A stretch of DNA of 64,000 nt from Seonamhaeicola algicola (lineage in GTDB: Bacteria > Bacteroidota > Bacteroidia > Flavobacteriales > Flavobacteriaceae): positions 494,691-558,690 of the forward strand of contig NZ_VOSC01000025.1 in NCBI RefSeq assembly GCF_007997385.1, given 5' to 3'. Positions 56,749-64,000 of the stretch are shown here, piece after piece; the first letter of the stretch is position 1, and each line of letters begins with the position of its first letter. The notes beneath the pieces are model-generated. The model was given only the letters and a program-made list of their open reading frames with translations. It was not told the origin of the DNA and did not search any database. The position numbers and the translations under genes are program-made.

Positions 56749-58209
56749 ATGGAAAATATTAAAACATTACAAGCACTTAAAGAATCAGGATATCAGTCTA
56801 AGTCTATAAAAGACGAGTTAAGAGATAACCTAATACATAAAATAAAAAATAAAGAAACCACATTTACTGGGGTTCACGGGTATGAAAACACCGTAATACC
56901 AGAGTTAGAACGCGCCATTTTATCACGTCATAATATCAATCTTTTAGGGTTGCGTGGGCAAGCAAAAACACGTTTAGCACGTTTAATGCTTAATCTTTTA
57001 GATGAATATATTCCTGTGGTTGAAGGTTCTGAAATTAATGATGACCCTTTAAACCCAATTTCAAGATATGCCATTGAATTAATTAAAGAAAAAGGCAATA
57101 ACACACCAATTACTTGGTTACACAGAAGCGCACGTTTTGCCGAAAAATTAGCGACACCCGATGTAACTGTAGCTGATATTATTGGAGATGTAGACCCAAT
57201 TAAAGCCGCTAACTTAAAACTAAGTTATGCTGATGATCGCGTTATTCATTATGGCATGATTCCAAGAGCCAATCGTTGCATATTTGTAATTAATGAATTG
57301 CCCGATTTACAAGCTAGAATTCAAGTAGCACTTTTTAATATTTTACAAGAAGGCGATATTCAAATTAGAGGTTTTAAAGTACGTTTGCCTTTAGATATCC
57401 AATTTTTATTTACAGCAAACCCTGAAGATTACACAAACAGAGGTAGTATTGTAACACCTTTAAAAGATAGAATTGGGTCGCAAATTTTAACCCACTACCC
57501 GCAAGATATTGAAACAGCACGCACCATTACAGCACAAGAAGCTAACTTAGTTGAAAGTCAAAAAAACAATGTGTATGTACCCGAATTAGCTAAAGATTTA
57601 TTAGAGCAAATAGTGTTTGAAGCCCGTAATAGCGAGTATATTGATGCAAAATCTGGTGTAAGTGCACGTTTAAGTATTACAGCTTTTGAAAACTTATTAA
57701 GCACTGCCGAAAGGCGCGCTTTATTAGCAAATGATGAGCATACTATGCTGCGTTTAACTGATTTTTTAGGCGTTATTCCATCTATAACAGGTAAAGTTGA
57801 GTTGGTATATGAGGGTGAGCAAGAAGGCGCTGCTGTAGTGGCTTATAGTTTAATAGGTGCTGCTGTAAAAACTTTGTTTGAATCTATGTTTCCGCCTATT
57901 GAGAAGCTAAAAAAGCAAAATGAAGAAACACCTTATGATGATATTGTATCTTGGTTTTTTAATCAAACAGAAGGTTTTGAGTTATTAGACGATTTAAGAA
58001 ATAAGGAATACCAAAATATACTAGATGCCGTATCTCCTTTAAATGATTTATTAGCTAAATACACGCCCAATTTAAAACCAGAAGATACGTATTTTATGAA
58101 AGAATTTGTGCTTTGGGCGCTTGCCGAAAACAAGCAACTTAGTAAAAAACGTTTTTCAAAAGGTTTACAATTTAAAGATCCTTACGGAAGTTTTATTAGC
58201 GGTATTTAG
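56749..58209 (+). CDS. AAA+ ATPase of the magnesium-chelatase I/MoxR type
   Basis: 486 aa. Walker A is GLRGQAKTRL (near 69-76) and the Walker B region reads CIFVINELPDL, with Asn where the usual acidic Asp stands, so it is somewhat atypical. Sensor-like FLFTANPEDYTNRGS and the arginine-containing TPLKDRIGSQI follow, and ChlI-like LQARIQVALFNILQEGDIQI lies between. The C-terminal part is helical. It probably powers conformational work on the vWA protein encoded 33 bp upstream, as ChlI-ChlD or MoxR-vWA pairs do. No chelatase substrate gene is adjacent. Confidence 0.87.
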   Translation: MENIKTLQALKESGYQSKSIKDELRDNLIHKIKNKETTFTGVHGYENTVIPELERAILSRHNINLLGLRGQAKTRLARLMLNLLDEYIPVVEGSEINDDPLNPISRYAIELIKEKGNNTPITWLHRSARFAEKLATPDVTVADIIGDVDPIKAANLKLSYADDRVIHYGMIPRANRCIFVINELPDLQARIQVALFNILQEGDIQIRGFKVRLPLDIQFLFTANPEDYTNRGSIVTPLKDRIGSQILTHYPQDIETARTITAQEANLVESQKNNVYVPELAKDLLEQIVFEARNSEYIDAKSGVSARLSITAFENLLSTAERRALLANDEHTMLRLTDFLGVIPSITGKVELVYEGEQEGAAVVAYSLIGAAVKTLFESMFPPIEKLKKQNEETPYDDIVSWFFNQTEGFELLDDLRNKEYQNILDAVSPLNDLLAKYTPNLKPEDTYFMKEFVLWALAENKQLSKKRFSKGLQFKDPYGSFISGI

Positions 58210-58386
58210 TATTGTTAAATTGGCAATAAAAAACAACAAAGTTTCACATATCAGCAAACATAAAACTATCGGTTTGCTACATTCTGAAAATAGCTTAAAA
58301 TAGCCCTTTTTTGCTTGTTTTTATTCGTTTTTAGCCTTATTTTAATCAAAAATCACTTAAAAACGCATAAAAAATAAAATTTTTCT

Positions 58387-60471
58387 ATGAGCGAAAAGGG
58401 CATTAAAAATCAAGATGACATAAAGCTGTTATCCTTTGATATTGATAATACTTTAATAGATTTTCATACCTATAAAAGCAACTTTAAAAATGTTTGGCTA
58501 AAACATAAACCAAAAAATATTCTTTTAACATACAATACGGGGCGTTTAATTGATGATGTTTTAAATTTAATAGAAAGCGGTGTTTTACCACCACCAGACT
58601 ATATAATTTCTGGAGTAGGTACTCATATTTTCGATTTTAATAACAATTGTGTATTAAAAGAATTTAATGATGTTTTAGATGATGGATGGGATTTACAATC
58701 TGTTGAAACTATAATAAACAATGTAAATCATCCAATAAGTGAGCAACCATCAAGGTTTCAGCATGCATATAAACGCAGTTATTTTTTTCATAATGCTACA
58801 GCTAATTTAATTGAAAATATAGAGGCGCAATTCTACAATGCCGATATGCATGTAAATGTTGTGTATTCTCAAGAAAAATATTTAGATATTCTTCCAAAGT
58901 TTGCTAATAAAGGCAATGCATTACAGTGGTTGCTTAAAAAGTTAAGTATTAGTACACATGAAACTGTTGTGGCGGGCGATAGTGGAAATGATTCGGCTAT
59001 GTTCGATTTAAAAAATGTTAAAGGTATTGTGGTTTCAAACGCTCATGAAGAGCTTTATAAATACACAAAACATAAGCAAGTATACCACACAGAACAAGAA
59101 AAAGGAAACGGTGTTATTGAAGGATTAATACATTTTGCTGTGTTGCCTGATGAAGCAAAAGTAGCTACAGCAATTGATCATAGTGATGATTTTTTTATAA
59201 AAAAAGAGTTAGATAGTATTGCTTTAGAAGACGAAGATGAAAAAGTAGCACTAATTAAAGAAGGCTATCTAAAAGCAGTTGAAGCTTTAAAAAAGAATAT
59301 TACACCTTTAGGATTTTCAGCCTGTTCAATAAAAGATAACGTTGCGCATGGTACAGATGAAAATTACTATAGCGTTTGGGCCAGAGACGGAGCAATTACT
59401 GTAATTGGTTCACTGCCTTTAATTCATGATGAAGAAATTCATAAATGCCAAAGGCAAACACTGTTAACCCTATTTGAACATATTTCAAGAAACGGGCAAA
59501 TACCTTCAAATGTTCGCATAAAAGACAATGTGCCAGATTACTCTGGAGTTGGCGGTATCTGTTCAATAGACAGTGGTATTTGGGTAATTATAGCCTTTTA
59601 TGAGTATGTAAATGTAACCAAGGATATTGTTTTTTTACGTGAACACATTGATGGTATAAAAGAAACCATGCGCTGGTTAAGTGCGCATGACAGTAATAAT
59701 GATGCGCTTTTAGAAATACCAGAAGCCGGTGACTGGACAGATCTTTTTGGTAGAAGCTACAATATTTTATATGATGAAATTTTATGGTACAGAGCCAATG
59801 TATGTTACGGGCGTATGCTCGAAATGTTAGGTGAGCATGAGCAAGCAGGTGAATACATTCGTTGGTCTCAAGTTATTAAAAAAGAAATTTTGCAAAACTT
59901 TTGGCCATCAACACAACAGCAATTATTTCAGTCGGTATCTTTTGCTGAAAAGCAATTTACGCTAGGAGACACCTCTTATTTAATAGCTCAAACTACACCA
60001 TTTGATTTTAGTTGGCGTTGTGATACACTTGGTAATATTTTGGCTTTTTTACACGGTACTATTGATGCTGAAAAAGCTCACCAAACTTTCAAATTTATGT
60101 TGGGTGTAGGAGTTAATGATCCATACCCGGTGGCCAATGTATACCCTGTTGTAAGCCCCGGAGATCCAGATTGGAGGCCCTATTACACCGTTAACTTGTT
60201 AAACCTTCCAAATCATTATCACAATGGTGGCATTTGGCCATTTGTGGGTGGTTTTTGGGTAAAGTTTGTAAATAAATTAGGTTTAAAAGATGTAGCAATA
60301 TCAGAGTTATACAAATTAGCTTTAATAAATAAAGAAGGTATTAATAATGAATGGGAATTTACTGAATGGGCACACGGTACTACCGGAAAACCAATGGGTA
60401 AAGCCTACCAAGCATGGTCTGCAGCGCAATACATTTCAGCTTGCCATGATTTAAAATTAATTAAAAAATAA
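58387..60471 (+). CDS. bifunctional sucrose-phosphatase-like HAD / (alpha/alpha)6 glycosidase fusion
   Basis: 694 aa. Residues of about 1-255 form a HAD-IIB domain of the sucrose-6-phosphatase type: FDIDNT (nucleophile Asp18, Asp20), TYNTGR (motif II), FANKGNALQWL (motif III Lys) and GDSGNDSAMF (motif IV). Residues of about 285-694 form an (alpha/alpha)6-barrel glycosidase with YYSVWARDGAITVIG, CSIDSGIWVIIAFYEY, PEAGDWTDLFGR and NEWEFTEWAHGTTG, most like GH100-type neutral invertases or amylo-glucosidase relatives. Followed 12 bp later by a sucrose-phosphate-synthase-like gene, it suggests one chain that completes and also breaks down sucrose or a close analogue. The substrate is inferred from the neighbours. 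Confidence 0.86.
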   Translation: MSEKGIKNQDDIKLLSFDIDNTLIDFHTYKSNFKNVWLKHKPKNILLTYNTGRLIDDVLNLIESGVLPPPDYIISGVGTHIFDFNNNCVLKEFNDVLDDGWDLQSVETIINNVNHPISEQPSRFQHAYKRSYFFHNATANLIENIEAQFYNADMHVNVVYSQEKYLDILPKFANKGNALQWLLKKLSISTHETVVAGDSGNDSAMFDLKNVKGIVVSNAHEELYKYTKHKQVYHTEQEKGNGVIEGLIHFAVLPDEAKVATAIDHSDDFFIKKELDSIALEDEDEKVALIKEGYLKAVEALKKNITPLGFSACSIKDNVAHGTDENYYSVWARDGAITVIGSLPLIHDEEIHKCQRQTLLTLFEHISRNGQIPSNVRIKDNVPDYSGVGGICSIDSGIWVIIAFYEYVNVTKDIVFLREHIDGIKETMRWLSAHDSNNDALLEIPEAGDWTDLFGRSYNILYDEILWYRANVCYGRMLEMLGEHEQAGEYIRWSQVIKKEILQNFWPSTQQQLFQSVSFAEKQFTLGDTSYLIAQTTPFDFSWRCDTLGNILAFLHGTIDAEKAHQTFKFMLGVGVNDPYPVANVYPVVSPGDPDWRPYYTVNLLNLPNHYHNGGIWPFVGGFWVKFVNKLGLKDVAISELYKLALINKEGINNEWEFTEWAHGTTGKPMGKAYQAWSAAQYISACHDLKLIKK

Positions 60472-60483
60472 AACTACATAATT

Positions 60484-61758
60484 ATGAAATCAATTTTAAT
60501 GATCTCTTTACACGGATACGTATCGGCAACACCAGAACTAGGAAAACCAGATACTGGCGGACAAGTAGTTTATGTACTTGAATTAGCTGATAGATTTAGC
60601 CGACTAGGAAGAAACGTAGATTTAGTTACACGCCAGTTTGAAGACCAACCTGAATATGATCATGTAGATGAAAATTTTAGTGTTTGGCGCATTCCTTTTG
60701 GAGGTAAAGAATTCATTAGGAAAGAAGACATGCACGACCATTTAAAAAAGTTTGTAACTAACACTTTAGCAGCTATAAAAAAGGAACGTAAAAAGTATGA
60801 TATAGTATATTCACATTACTGGGATGCAGGTTGGGCAGGACAAAAAATAGCTGAAGAATTGGGTATATCACATGTACATACACCGCACTCTTTAGGTTGG
60901 TGGAAACAACACACCATGGGTAGTGATATGGATGAAAAAGAAATGGAAAAAACCTACCGTTTTAAAGAGCGTATTAGAAAAGAATATTTTGTGTACCAAA
61001 TGTGTAACCATATTGTGGCAACAACGTTACCACAAGTAGATTTATTAACACAACAATATGATGTGTTACCACGAAACTGCACCATGATTCCTCCTGGAAT
61101 TGATGAAAACAGGTTTTTTCCGGTGCCAACAAAAGAAAATGATAAAATAAGGGTGAAATATGATATTCATCCAACCGATATTTTAGCTTTGGGTAGAATG
61201 GCCCATAACAAAGGGTACGATTTGCTAATTAAAGCGCTACCTACAGTTTTTGAGTTATGTCCTGAAGCACGTTTGGTAGCGGCTGTTGGGGGCGACTCAG
61301 CACAAGATAAATTAGGAATAAAAAAGTTGAAAACACTAGCTGCAGAGTTGGGTGTAGCAGATAAAATTAAATGGAAAAATTATATAGCTGATGAAGATTT
61401 AGCAAACGTATATCGTTCTGCAAATATATTTGCAATGCCATCACGGTATGAACCATTTGGTATGGTTGCCATTGAAGCCATGGCTTGTGGTACGCCAAGT
61501 GTTATAACGGTTCATGGCGGGTTGTATGATTTAATAGATTTTGGTAACCAAGCACTTTTTGCTGATCCGCACAGACCGGTTGAATTTGGAGCTATGCTTT
61601 CAATGCCTTTGCTTTACCCTAATTTAAGAAACGAACTATCAGTTGAAGGTGCACGTTTTGCAAGAAGAAATTTTGGATGGACAGGTATTGCCAAACGTAT
61701 GCTACAAGTATTCAGAAATTCAATAAATCAGCAAACCATGGAAACAAACATTTATTAA
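60484..61758 (+). CDS. GT4 glycosyltransferase, sucrose-phosphate-synthase-like
   Basis: 424 aa with the GT-B fold. The N-terminal SLHGYVSATPELGKPDTGGQ followed by VVYVLELADRFSRLGRNVDL is the SPS/sucrose-synthase entry with its Gly-rich loop. YSHYWDAGWAGQKIAEEL and HVHTPHSLGWWKQ form the acceptor-side signature, then comes MIPPGIDENRFFP. The E-x7-E donor site is YEPFGMVAIEAMACG. It should transfer glucose from a nucleotide sugar to fructose-6-phosphate or a similar acceptor. Context with a HAD phosphatase-glycosidase upstream and a fructokinase 9 bp downstream supports sucrose (inference); mannosylfructose-type products are an alternative. Confidence 0.87.
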   Translation: MKSILMISLHGYVSATPELGKPDTGGQVVYVLELADRFSRLGRNVDLVTRQFEDQPEYDHVDENFSVWRIPFGGKEFIRKEDMHDHLKKFVTNTLAAIKKERKKYDIVYSHYWDAGWAGQKIAEELGISHVHTPHSLGWWKQHTMGSDMDEKEMEKTYRFKERIRKEYFVYQMCNHIVATTLPQVDLLTQQYDVLPRNCTMIPPGIDENRFFPVPTKENDKIRVKYDIHPTDILALGRMAHNKGYDLLIKALPTVFELCPEARLVAAVGGDSAQDKLGIKKLKTLAAELGVADKIKWKNYIADEDLANVYRSANIFAMPSRYEPFGMVAIEAMACGTPSVITVHGGLYDLIDFGNQALFADPHRPVEFGAMLSMPLLYPNLRNELSVEGARFARRNFGWTGIAKRMLQVFRNSINQQTMETNIY

Positions 61759-61767
61759 CTTTATAAT

Positions 61768-62649
61768 ATGCATAAAATTGTTTGTTTTGGTGAAGTACTT
61801 TGGGACGTGTTTCCAAATAACACCAAAAAAATAGGCGGTGCACCGCTAAACGTAGCTTTAAGGTTATCATCTTTTAATCATGATGTAAAAATGGTTAGCG
61901 CCATTGGAAAAGATGATTTAGGTAAAGACCTTTTAAAATATTTGAAAAAGCATAAAATAAGCACAGATTTAATTCAGCAAAAAAAAGATTACGGCACCGG
62001 AGAGGTTGCTGTTGCTTTAAATGAAGATGGCGCTGCTAGTTATACTATTACTTACCCAAAAGCATGGGATAAAATTGTTAAACTAAGTGCTATGGCAGAT
62101 GCTGTAAATTATGCCAACGCTTTTATTTACGGCAGCTTAATTACAAGAGATGGTGTATCTAGAAAAACCTTATTTGAACTTTTAGACGTGTCTCCATATA
62201 ATGTTTTTGATGTTAATTTACGTGCACCTCATTATACTAAGCGTACCTTAATAACCTTAATGGAAAAAGCTAACTTTATTAAGTTTAATGACGATGAACT
62301 TTTTGAAATATGTGAGCTTTATGGTAGTAAATTTAGTAATGTTGAGAATGCCGTAAAATTTATTTCAAATGAAACAAATACAAAACATATTTGCGTAACA
62401 TTAGGAGCAAAAGGAGCTATGCTATTTTATAATAGCGAAATATTTTACAGTAAAACATATAAAGTAAGGGTTAAAGATACTGTTGGCGCAGGTGATTCAT
62501 TTTTAGCATCATTAATTAGTCAATTATTACAGGGTAATGATAAGCAACAAGCTATTAATTTTGCAAGTGCCGTAGGTGCATTAGTTGCAAGTAAAGAAGG
62601 AGCTAACCCAAAAATAACTTTGAGTGAAATTGAAAAGTTTATGGGTTAA
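61768..62649 (+). CDS. PfkB-family fructokinase-like kinase
   Basis: 293 aa. The PfkB fold shows the N-terminal CFGEVLWDVFPNN and sugar-binding GGAPLNVALRLSSF, then a C-terminal catalytic loop DTVGAGDSFLASLI with the base Asp, typical of fructokinase and related hexokinases. CVTLGAKGAMLF is the nucleotide-side strand. It would phosphorylate fructose released by the glycosidase domain of the first gene, returning it to the synthase as fructose-6-phosphate. It is the third gene of the cluster, 9 bp after the glycosyltransferase, and ends 5 bp from a convergent gene. A comparable sps/spp/fruK association is known in halophilic methanotrophs. Confidence 0.87.
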   Translation: MHKIVCFGEVLWDVFPNNTKKIGGAPLNVALRLSSFNHDVKMVSAIGKDDLGKDLLKYLKKHKISTDLIQQKKDYGTGEVAVALNEDGAASYTITYPKAWDKIVKLSAMADAVNYANAFIYGSLITRDGVSRKTLFELLDVSPYNVFDVNLRAPHYTKRTLITLMEKANFIKFNDDELFEICELYGSKFSNVENAVKFISNETNTKHICVTLGAKGAMLFYNSEIFYSKTYKVRVKDTVGAGDSFLASLISQLLQGNDKQQAINFASAVGALVASKEGANPKITLSEIEKFMG

Positions 62650-62654
62650 ACTAA

Positions 62655-63245
62655 CTAACGAGTTTTAATGTTAGCTTCACAAAGTTTAATGATTTCTGTA
62701 ATACGTTTTTGTTTTGTTTCTGTGCGTTTGGCGCTATTTAACCATGATAAATATTGCTTTTGGTAGCCTTTTGCAAAGTTTTTATAGTTTTTTAAGGCTT
62801 CGGGGTTTTTATTAAATGCTTTTTGAAGTTCATGTGGAATAATGCCGTTTTCAACAGTACCCATTGCACTCCATGCACCATTGTTTTTGGCTGTATTTAT
62901 AGCGTTGTAGCCAGCTTCTGTAATTAACCCCAATGTTTCTAATTCTTTAATATATTTTTTGTTTAAAGCACTCCAAGAACTTTTAGGTTTACGTTTACTA
63001 AAATATTGTTTGCGCTTACCATTGCCTAAACTTTTTACAGTAGAATCTATCCAACCAAAACAAAGGGCTGCTTTTACAGCTTCTTCCCATCGCATTGTAG
63101 GTATATTTGTTTCTAATTTGTAGAAAATTAAATAGACGGCTTCTTCTTTTTTGTGATGTTTTAATAACCAATCATACCAATCAGTATCACGTTCAAAATA
63201 AAGCTCAGGTAAATCTTTCAAAAAGTTATTTTTTTTTGGCTTCAA
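62655..63245 (-). CDS. YdeI/OmpD-associated family protein
   Basis: 196 aa. The start is TTG at 63245; reading upstream in frame reaches a stop without ATG. The YdeI pattern begins with LYFERDTDWYDWLLKHHKKE, then EAVKAALCFGWIDSTVKSL (the conserved ALCFGWIDS core), KRKPKSSWSALN and a helical tail. Function is uncertain; YdeI-type proteins have been linked to stress and peptide resistance in enterobacteria, though these single-domain relatives are uncharacterised. It overlaps the 3' end of the M1 peptidase gene by 20 nt, suggesting co-transcription. Confidence 0.85.
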   Translation of the reverse strand: MKPKKNNFLKDLPELYFERDTDWYDWLLKHHKKEEAVYLIFYKLETNIPTMRWEEAVKAALCFGWIDSTVKSLGNGKRKQYFSKRKPKSSWSALNKKYIKELETLGLITEAGYNAINTAKNNGAWSAMGTVENGIIPHELQKAFNKNPEALKNYKNFAKGYQKQYLSWLNSAKRTETKQKRITEIIKLCEANIKTR

Positions 63246-64000
63246 TATAAAAGTTAGTATCTACTTCAAAATTGGTTATTTTTTTTTCAGTTTTTAAAGT
63301 AGTCCAATCTGCTTTTGGGTATAACCATTGTTTGGTGTCATTTAATATTACTTTAATAGGCATATCAAAACCGTCAACTATGTTGTTATAGCGGTATTTA
63401 AGGTTTTTTCCATCAATAGTATATTCTAAATCAGGAATTTTAGTTGTTCTTAAATACTGATTAAAAAAAGCAGTTAAATCAATGTTAGTTTGCTGGCTTA
63501 AATAATCTTCAATTTGTTTTGTTGTAACTGTTTGATGGTAAAACGTGGTATTTAAACCAATTAAAATTTGGCGCCATTTTTCATCATCTTCAATTAATTG
63601 ACGTAAGGTGTGCAGCATGTTAGCGCCTTTGTAATAAATATCACCAGAGCCTTCATGGTTTACATTATAGTTACCTATCATGGGCCTGTCATTTATTACA
63701 GAACGTTTTGTGCCAACAACATATTCAGCACCAGCTTGTTTACCAAAATAGTACTCAACATATAGGCTTTCAGAATATGCCGTGAAACTTTCGTGTATCC
63801 ACATATCAGCAATGTCTTTATTGGTAATATTATTTGCAAACCATTCATGCCCGGTTTCGTGAACAATAATAAAATCGAATTTTAAGCCCCAACCAGAGCC
63901 TGATAAATCATTACCTAAATAACCGTTTTTATATTTATTGCCATACGTAACACTGCTTTGGTGTTCCATGCCTAAATAGGGTACTTCAACAAGTTTATAA
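63226..64000 (-). CDS. M1-family zinc aminopeptidase (5' end beyond window)
   Basis: The frame is open to the right edge, where YKLVEVPYLGMEHQSSVTYG shows the conserved GxMEN-like substrate segment (here GMEHQS). The zinc site HETGHEWFANNITNKDIADM with the distal Glu in WIHESFTAYSE is complete (HExxH-x18-E). The visible 258 residues therefore cover the catalytic domain and the C-terminal part. M1 enzymes remove N-terminal residues from peptides; bacteroidotal members are often secreted or surface-attached, but the N-terminal signal lies off the window. It ends 20 nt inside the start of the YdeI-like gene. Confidence 0.92.
   Translation of the reverse strand, partial: YKLVEVPYLGMEHQSSVTYGNKYKNGYLGNDLSGSGWGLKFDFIIVHETGHEWFANNITNKDIADMWIHESFTAYSESLYVEYYFGKQAGAEYVVGTKRSVINDRPMIGNYNVNHEGSGDIYYKGANMLHTLRQLIEDDEKWRQILIGLNTTFYHQTVTTKQIEDYLSQQTNIDLTAFFNQYLRTTKIPDLEYTIDGKNLKYRYNNIVDGFDMPIKVILNDTKQWLYPKADWTTLKTEKKITNFEVDTNFYIEAKKK

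Noticed and set aside
58210-58386. AGCAAAC / GTTTGCT inverted repeat (58253-58278) as a terminator of the AAA+ gene
   Set aside because: Seven-base stem, 12-nt loop and no adjacent T run; the rest of the 177-bp gap shows no promoter box I would trust.

Overview
The window is AT-rich chromosomal DNA from a member of the Bacteroidota, almost certainly a (probably marine) flavobacterium. The evidence is a fused CcoN-CcoO oxidase subunit with a mono-heme CcoP, several promoters with the Bacteroidota -7 box TAnnTTTG, TonB receptors with an N-terminal carboxypeptidase-regulatory-like domain, ECF sigma/anti-sigma pairs, 2TM-domain proteins, a LETM1-related protein and a SpoIIM/DUF4129/DUF4350/MoxR operon. 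I see no tRNA, rRNA, CRISPR array, insertion sequence or phage gene. Gene density is high and no gene-free stretch exceeds 300 bases.

Layout. 1-4896 (minus): MoxR ATPase (cut by the left edge), DUF4350, DUF4129, a multi-TM protein and a SpoIIM-like protein, opposite an RDD protein at 4987. 5865-13280: mostly single housekeeping genes (TRIC-like channel, lipoprotein cyclophilin, CoA-type Nudix hydrolase, acyltransferase, 2OG-Fe(II) oxygenase, topoisomerase III, RluE-type pseudouridine synthase). 13277-19560: ECF sigma factor with a membrane partner, TonB receptor, KdgK-like kinase, CBM9-like protein and a TonB protein. 19718-23204: LytS/LytTR two-component operon carrying three 2TM domains. 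23220-31497: LETM1-related protein, a split DUF4331 pair, TPR lipoprotein, TonB receptor and an anti-sigma/ECF sigma pair. 31580-35773: M20 deacetylase, YceI lipoprotein, HemN and a universal stress protein. 35853-40935 (minus): TetR-ABC-HlyD-TolC exporter operon. 41120-51478 (minus): cbb3 oxidase region (ccoI, S, NO, Q, P, G, fixH, SafE-like protein, two unknowns). 51598-55498: PAS histidine kinase, REC-CRP fusion regulator, universal stress protein and Crp/Fnr regulator. 55588-58209: vWA/AAA+ pair. 58387-62649: sucrose-type cluster with a phosphatase-glycosidase fusion, a sucrose-phosphate-synthase-like glycosyltransferase and a fructokinase-like kinase. 62655-64000 (minus): YdeI-like protein and an M1 peptidase cut by the right edge.

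How the genes work together. The strongest system-level signal is a probable low-oxygen/redox regulon. A Crp/Fnr-type palindrome, ATGA(C/T)-N4-GTCAT or a close variant, lies upstream of ccoS-ccoNOQPG, ccoI, hemN-usp, usp-fnr and a tonB gene. In four of these the palindrome centre is 29.5 bp from the first base of a TAnnTTTG-like -7 box, and in the fifth 28.5 bp. The adjoining kinase, REC-CRP fusion and Fnr-like protein are the obvious candidate regulators, resembling a compact FixL / FixJ+FixK arrangement. The second notable unit is the sucrose-type cluster, in which a sucrose-phosphatase-like HAD domain is fused to a glycosidase with invertase-like motifs.
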